64,000 bases of DNA from Pyrenula massariospora (lineage: Eukaryota; Ascomycota; Eurotiomycetes; Pyrenulales; Pyrenulaceae). The position numbers and the translations under genes were made by a program. A model generated the notes under the pieces. The model was not told the DNA's origin and searched no databases. It saw only the letters and a program-made list of their open reading frames with translations. Position 1 is the stretch's first letter, and each line of letters begins with the position of its first letter. The DNA lies in NCBI GenBank assembly GCA_021030905.1, contig JAGFMI010000013.1, positions 186,001-250,000 on the forward strand, read 5' to 3'. Positions 58,082 through 64,000 of the stretch are shown here, piece by piece.

Positions 58082-59702
58082 ATGAGACCTCGCTCAGCCA
58101 TGCTAGGTCGGACGGTGATTCTTTGTCTAGTCGGCATGATTTTAGGCGCCGAAGCAACGCTCGGAAAGGTGCAGGTAGTTTCCGTCGATATGAACGCTGT
58201 GCGCAAATGTCTCTCCGGAAGATATTCACCCTCTTCCGACCATTCTGGCAGTACGGTCGCCTGTTTGCGCAAACTTGGTTTGACCCCAAAGGCCGCATCA
58301 CAAGTCCTCCACAGCCAAAGGCTGAAGAGTAAGTCGCACTGTATTTTGAGATTATTGGGATTATCGTAGTGCGCCTTCTGAACCGACAAGTGACTGTGCC
58401 AATACTCACTGACACTCTACCGTCTCAGAACGCGACGATGGAAGCAAGTCCATCCCTATTACCCTCGACCCAACGGGGACGGATATAGTCCTGAGCGGAA
58501 GTGCAACGGCAACTCTAGAACCTATGACTGGTGTCGGCACTGCGCCTGCTGCTGATGCAACAGACACCGTCTGGGGTCCTGCAGTATCAGCAGGGAAAAC
58601 ACCAAACATAGACGAAGGAGACGGACAAGGTCAGTATGGAATGACAGTTCAATGCTACAAAACCCTGCCTCGGCCCTACTTAGATGCTCAATACGTTGAT
58701 GACAACCGAGAAAGCATCTGCAACGGGCTCGCTGAACCATATGCCAAGAGCTTTGCGAGCAGCGCCGCTGCACCACTTCCCAGTTGGTCACCGGATCTGG
58801 ACTCGAAGACCGACAACGCAAAAATGGCACGCTTTCCGGGTGGGTTCGCATGGGCTTATACCGGAGACGGTGTCGGCTGCCCTGCGTCTGACCCGAAAAA
58901 ATGGCTCCACGACGTCTGCATGGCCGCCATGCCGCTCTTCACCAAAGATACAACAGACGGCTCCACGCACTCCAACTGTATCGCGCCAATCTCGCAGAAC
59001 ACCCGGCGATGGGCTCCCGCCCGACCCCGCCACGCACTACCCCGCCGTGATGGGGACTCGAACAAGACGCCCATCAAAGGCGGCAAAGTGCAGATCACCT
59101 TCGACGGCAACGCGCCAGCATACGAGGCAGACCGGTGCGTTAATTGTGTGGTCGAGATCGGGCTTATGGCAGACTTCAACCCGCAGCCCAACCCGACCAA
59201 GTCCTCCGCCGCCCCGGTCCAGATGCCCGAAGCGACCCAGTCCAATCTCGTATTCATCGGTGACAGCGGCTCCGGCGAGGTGGAGCTTGAGGATAAAGAC
59301 ATTGTCAAAATCGACACGAAAAACAGCGCCCAGGAGCTCGCCGACCAGAAGAAAGAAGAAGAAGAGTACGCCAACGACCCAGACGACGATGATAGCTGCG
59401 AGGTGGACAGCCTGGACGCCGAGCATGAGGGCGACACCGACGATGGGCACGACCCGGCACCGAACCCGCCGGAGCATGATTCTGGCTGGAACGATATCAT
59501 GAACGACGAGACGGTGATCGGGCTCGATGGGAAGGAAGTCCCGGATCCGGGCGACAATTTCAAGTCGCCGTTTGACCCGCCGCAGATTAATATGGGTGGG
59601 GATAGCTCGCCGGCGAGCTCGGGTGGGCCGGTAAGTCACCTTTCTTCAATATCAAGCCTTGGTTTTGCCAAGACGTTTCTCCTCTCTTTCTCTGGTTACT
59701 GA
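58082..59702 (+). CDS. secreted acidic protein of unknown function
   Basis: Exons 58082-58328 and 58429 onward with a 100-bp GT-AG intron; about 506 aa if the frame runs to the stop at 59702. MLGRTVILCLVGMILGAEA (second Met, residue 7) is a signal peptide. The mature protein has six or more Cys (for example ICNGLAEPYAKSF, GDGVGCPASDPKKWLHDVC and DRCVNCVVEIGLMAD). Then follows an acidic tail rich in Asp, Glu, Pro and Gly (KKEEEEYANDPDDDDS). A GTAAGT donor at 59631 suggests a further intron, so the true C-terminus may differ. I do not recognise the family. Composition is GC-rich from about 58880. It is transcribed away from the neighbouring nuclease gene. Confidence 0.68.
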
Positions 59703-60750
59703 CGCAGGTCTTTCCCAACTCGTTTTCCCGATATGTTGCTTCTCTGCTAAAGCCCATTTTACTTCTAGACGCGGCGTACGCCGGCCCCTGTTCCAAATTA
59801 AACCAAATCATACTTATTGTAGCACGTAATGGAAAACGGCGTTTTATCCGATTCTACAGGGTAGAGAAAATTATAAATCCAAAGTTCTTTGTACCTACAT
59901 TGCTCTCTGTTGTAGACTATCCACATACCCCCCACCCCCGGTAAGGTACGGGGCTCCATCCACCCGACTTGCACATGAAAAATTACAAGAACCACAAAAG
60001 CTTACCATCATATTCTCCCAATATCCTACATATTGCTACGCATCCACCCCCCCCTGGATATCCCGTAGTCATCCGCACCTAGCGCCTAATATAACTTGTC
60101 CTACACCACACTATACTCGTCATGACGTTGGCCGAGGGTGGAGGCTTGGATGTGGTGGAGGTGTGGACGAGGAGTATTTCTGAACCGCGTTTGCGAGATG
60201 TACACTGGTGGGGTTTTAGAACAAGGACCTAGGGTAAGGCATATTCGAGCACGCCATTCGATGGATTATCTGTAGTATTCACGGAGATGTGAGATACCTT
60301 TTGGCAGCTTGGCGGTTCTGTTCTGTGCGAAAGTCACGGCACCATGATTGAGATTGGAATTCATAGCGCTTAGAATTTGCGCTACTAGAGTGAATGATGG
60401 ATGCGCTACATGTCTATCTCAATCAAAATGTAACGAGTGTTGCTTCCAGTAGATGACGGACGCCATGATGAGTGTCTTATCCAGACTGTCCCACAATTGT
60501 TGAGGAACTACGACGTTTCGCATAAAGAGCGATGATGTTTGCACATCTTCCGATGAATTTCCACTTCCAAGATCGACACTCGGTCACATACCTGGGAAGA
60601 AAATTCTGCTGCAGGGCTCATAACACGATCGCAATAAAGGCAGCTGTCACGTACCCGAAACATAACGAAAGCGTCATTCCTAGTCCGTAAAAATGAACGT
60701 GGCCGGTCTGCTACACCATCTTGTTACCAAGGCGTATGCTTATCACAGCG
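59703..60750. other. convergent spacer
   Basis: Between the stops of the secreted acidic protein gene and the membrane protein gene. Possible last exon or 3' untranslated sequence of the former at 59708-59937; otherwise nothing is seen. Confidence 0.45.
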
Positions 60751-63316
60751 TCACCTACTATGCCCCATTGGCGAAGCAGTGTACGCGCGGTTGAGGCCCT
60801 TATCGTTTTGAAGGAGAGCTTGTTGAGGTTGTCGCTCCGGAGAATACATTTGTGTTACTCGTTGGCCCTCAAAGTTACTGAGCGAAGGGCTGCCGAACGC
60901 ATAATCTCCTAGAGACCAGGCAAACGTGTCCAGCGGCGCACTAGTGTCATGTTTTCCGACATGCGTAGAGCTTGTACTGCGCCGGCTGTAACCTTGATAA
61001 GTGCGATTGCTCATGCTGCTGACATCCGTCTTTGTGCTGTCAGATTCCCCAGTGATAGCTGCCTCGCGGCGTTCGTGCTTCTCTTCAGAGTATACGTCAC
61101 TAGTTTTGATGGTTTCCAAGCTGTGAGGCTCTTCCCTTGGGATGTTGAGCCTTGGGTGCGTGGGATCCTCAATGTCTAGAGTCCCGAGCAATTGTCCTTT
61201 CTTCGTGACAGGGATGACCCCTGGTCCAGTACAGCCATCCCAATCGCCAAGCCCAAGTCCTTCGTGCGCCATGCGTTGCAATTGCAGGACGTCGTTACTG
61301 AACCATTGCGAACTTGAAACCTTAATAGCACCACGCTGTTCTAACCATACAATGATTGATTCCAGCAAGACTTCGATGAGGGTGATCAGAATTCCGATGA
61401 CAAGGACGATGATCAACCACATCGTGGAAAAGTTGGTGTATTTACTAGAAATAATTTTCTGTGAGCAAGTCAGTTCTTAGAACGACCAAATGGTAGGTAA
61501 TGATGAACCAAAAGATGAAGTGAGCAACACAAGCTAACTGCACCTTCAAAGCATTGAAGGAGCAGACCAGCAGAAGATGGCAAAAGAATCTCTACGTACC
61601 TGATTCTTGCAGAGATATTTTTCTATATCATTTCTTGGTTTTCTCCAAAAGTATTTGAGAATTTCGGGATCTCCTGGTCCCATAGCGCTATCTACAGCGC
61701 TTATTTGAGCCGCAGCCAAGGCGGTGTTATGCCAGCTCTCGACATCAATTTGCCATTGATTTGCTGGTAGCGGTCCTTGGATGCCCGCGTCTAGCCCAAA
61801 CTTCGAGGTCAAAGAGTTCGACTGGAGATCTTTTACCACCGATTGTATTGCTATCAGATGAAGGCCCCAGTGCAGCGCCGCGTCCCATTTTGTTGTGGGT
61901 TTCTGGTAGTCCATAGCTATAATTCCCTGACCGCCAAGGGTAGAACAACCTTGTTCAGATGGTATGATTGCATTACATTTCTGATATTGTAATTTACATC
62001 CCAAGGCCGAGGCAGGCTCATCCGATATGTATGTATGAATTGAGCCTGGGTAGCGGAGATCGTGTACAGTGTGATTGGTAGGTACGTGTGCTGCATACCA
62101 GTCATCTTCAACGGGCTTCAAGTATTGTATACCATTAGCAGAAAGGAAAAATAACGCTACATCCCCATCACCTGATGTAAGTTCCTGAATCGGGACAAAA
62201 TTCGTGAAGTTCAAATCAATAGATCCGTTACGAATTGAATAGAATCTTTCACTGTACAAACACTTAGCATGGAAAGAACTCAGTCAACATCAGACTCTCT
62301 TGAGAGAATACCTACTAGACTCTATACTCTGGATACGGGTCAGTCATTCGGACCCAGCGGATTTCTTCCACCGACTGCCGCGGAACTTGGTGGGTAAAAT
62401 ACGTTCCCTTGACTTGAAGTGAGGTTATGTTGACATGAGCACCGTAGAAGTACCGCCTGTAAGGCTTTTCAGGGGAGAAAAACACCTCTTGTGAATAATT
62501 CTTGCTTTCCAGTGGAGCGCAATGAGTTATGTATCTAAAGTAGAATCGAAGAGAAGAGGGGGTGTTAAGTCCAAGGTCCGCTTGAGAATCGAGGAACCCT
62601 GTATCAAGCTTAATGTTCCCCATTCTTTTGCGGCAAATTGTCTCGTAGAATGGACAGCTAGCATTCCTGTCAACGGTGCTGGATATACTTTTCTTGATGA
62701 ACGGCGTGCAGCTCTCTACATCTGGAGAGTTCTGGTAACATCTTTGAGCATAGTTGGAGTAATACGACATTCTCTTGGAGAAGTACCCATTGTAGATCCG
62801 CTGGTTTTGCTCTGCTGTAACATTCGCGTTTAGTCCGTCGAGTTTGCCGCAATTGGGATTAGCAATGAGAACTTCATTTCCCATACTCGTACTGATCCTT
62901 GACGAAAATACGCTTCCGATTGAAAATGTTACTGCAACAAGCAAAGCAAAACTTGTGATCGGGATGATTCGATGGAGAGTTTGATCAGCTTTCCGATGCC
63001 AAGCCCATGAGATGCGTAGAAGGCTTAGTAACCCAGACTCTGCATCGACAGCGTTGCGCAGGATGGCCTGTCGTTGATGGTATAGTCCATCTTGAGGGAT
63101 CATCTCGTTGCGAAGCAGCTGATGCAAAGCGAAACATAAGATACGCCAGAGTCTAGATCCCACGAAGGTGAGAAAGACAGCAAGAAAGGCAGTTAACAGA
63201 GCGCCATTACGGTGAGACATCGTTATCACCGATCCAGTGAAGCGTCCACCCAAAGACCAATTCGTCCAGATGCCAAGGTAGATCGTGTAGTCGATGTCAG
63301 CTTGTAATAGCGACAT
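60751..63316 (-). CDS. three-helix membrane protein with Cys-rich extracellular domain
   Basis: Exons 63316-62328, 62251-61600 and 61458-60751 (introns of 76 and 141 bp) give 782 aa. IYLGIWTNWSLGGRFTGS near the start is the typical opening of a large family of fungal membrane proteins of unknown function. Helix 1 is near residue 40 (ALLTAFLAVFLTFVGSRLW), helix 2 near residue 125 (IIPITSFALLVAVTFSIGSV) and helix 3 near residue 565 (MWLIIVLVIGILITLIEVLL). The 400-residue segment between helices 2 and 3 has many Cys and NxS/T sites, so it is probably extracellular. The cytosolic tail of about 200 residues is Ser/Thr-rich and disordered. No enzymatic motif is seen. Confidence 0.8.
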
Positions 63317-64000
63317 GTTTCATAGGGTTGTTGAGGATTCGTCAATTTATGTGTCAGAAGGGTACGCTGAGAACTTGAGTCTTATAGCACACGCTGGATT
63401 TTGAGCGGACGTAGGCCATCTCATATATCCAGCCTAGAATTGACTGTGGCAGAGCAACGTCTGTCGTAGTGAACAGAGCAGAGCTAAAGACTGTGGTGTG
63501 CAGGTTCATAGCTGAGCTATTTTCCTTGCCATCTGTGACCGATAGGGCAGACAGCGCGCGTTTCAAGTGAACGCATTGACGTGCACACAATCTGTTTTGC
63601 CTTAAAGTCGTTCATTGTAACGAACGCCTGAAACAACCTTTGGAGGGCAGAGTCACAAGAAAGCCTCTGAAGAGATAACAAGACTGCGTCAACCAATGCA
63701 GAGTAAACCGAAGAATCTTAATGAGTATCATGGATGCTCACAATCCTCGTCCGGCATGGAGATGCAAGATTCATGGAACGGCACTAATTTCGACGTGCAT
63801 ATCCTCAGACTTTTGTGCAACATTTCTGCAAACAGAGTTGGGGTCCAAGAATGGCCGAATCTGGGGACTGCTCCAGCCGAATATGAATTCATTGAGCCAT
63901 GAGATATCCTTCAAACAGGGTAAGTAAGTTGTCGCATTGCACTTCCGGTGAATAAAGATAGGAGATATATTGAGACGAGATCTGCGAATTTGGCTAAGAC
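63317..64000. other. window end, upstream of the membrane protein gene
   Basis: A 78-codon minus-strand frame (63590-63354) could be an unrecognised upstream exon but has no match I can support. Otherwise there is no gene up to the end. Confidence 0.4.

Overview
This window is nuclear DNA of a filamentous ascomycete. The genes carry many short spliceosomal introns (mostly 47 to 144 bp) and encode a typical fungal core set: TYW4, Pps1, Ras, MCM6, Nuf2, AP-3 beta, mitochondrial processing peptidase alpha and a Dma-type FHA-RING ligase. Secreted and cell-surface families of the Pezizomycotina are also present. A Leotiomycete-like source is my guess; the sequence alone does not settle it. Exon structures were worked out by hand from splice signals and reading-frame closure.

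Layout. 0.2-3.4 kb: wybutosine enzyme TYW4 (minus). 3.6-4.4 kb: AT-rich gap with a damaged or unusual tRNA gene. 4.4-9.3 kb: a Svf1-like gene (plus) and a hydantoinase-DUF917 fusion (minus). 9.9-14.6 kb: a U1A/U2B''-type spliceosomal protein and a Pps1-type phosphatase (both plus). 14.6-18.6 kb: gene-poor, with one candidate small secreted protein and a tandem array with a 75-80 bp period. 18.6-25.9 kb: thioredoxin, a disordered Ser/Pro/Arg-rich protein and a divergent GMF / molybdopterin-binding pair. 27.8-34.1 kb: Ras with a probable GC-AG intron, a photolyase/cryptochrome and a type II membrane glycosyltransferase-like protein. 34.7-47.6 kb: dense housekeeping block, with MCM6 and NUF2 divergent across an MCB element, an unknown 226-aa protein, AP-3 beta, MPP alpha and Dma1-like. 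48.4-63.3 kb: surface and secretory genes, namely a GT32 enzyme, a multipass GT2-like enzyme, a secreted NucA/NucB-type nuclease, a secreted acidic protein and a three-helix membrane protein with a Cys-rich ectodomain.

There is no sign of an operon-like or obviously novel enzymatic system. The most striking unexplained signal runs across the window: several genes contain a GC-rich island in which the + strand is very C-rich on the left and switches sharply to very G-rich on the right, whatever the gene's orientation. Hand counts per 60-base line are given in the findings. The other main observations are the D-arm insertion in the tRNA gene, the tandem array, a perfect 12-bp inverted repeat, the GC-AG intron in ras, the MCB site and the NucA/NucB gene.
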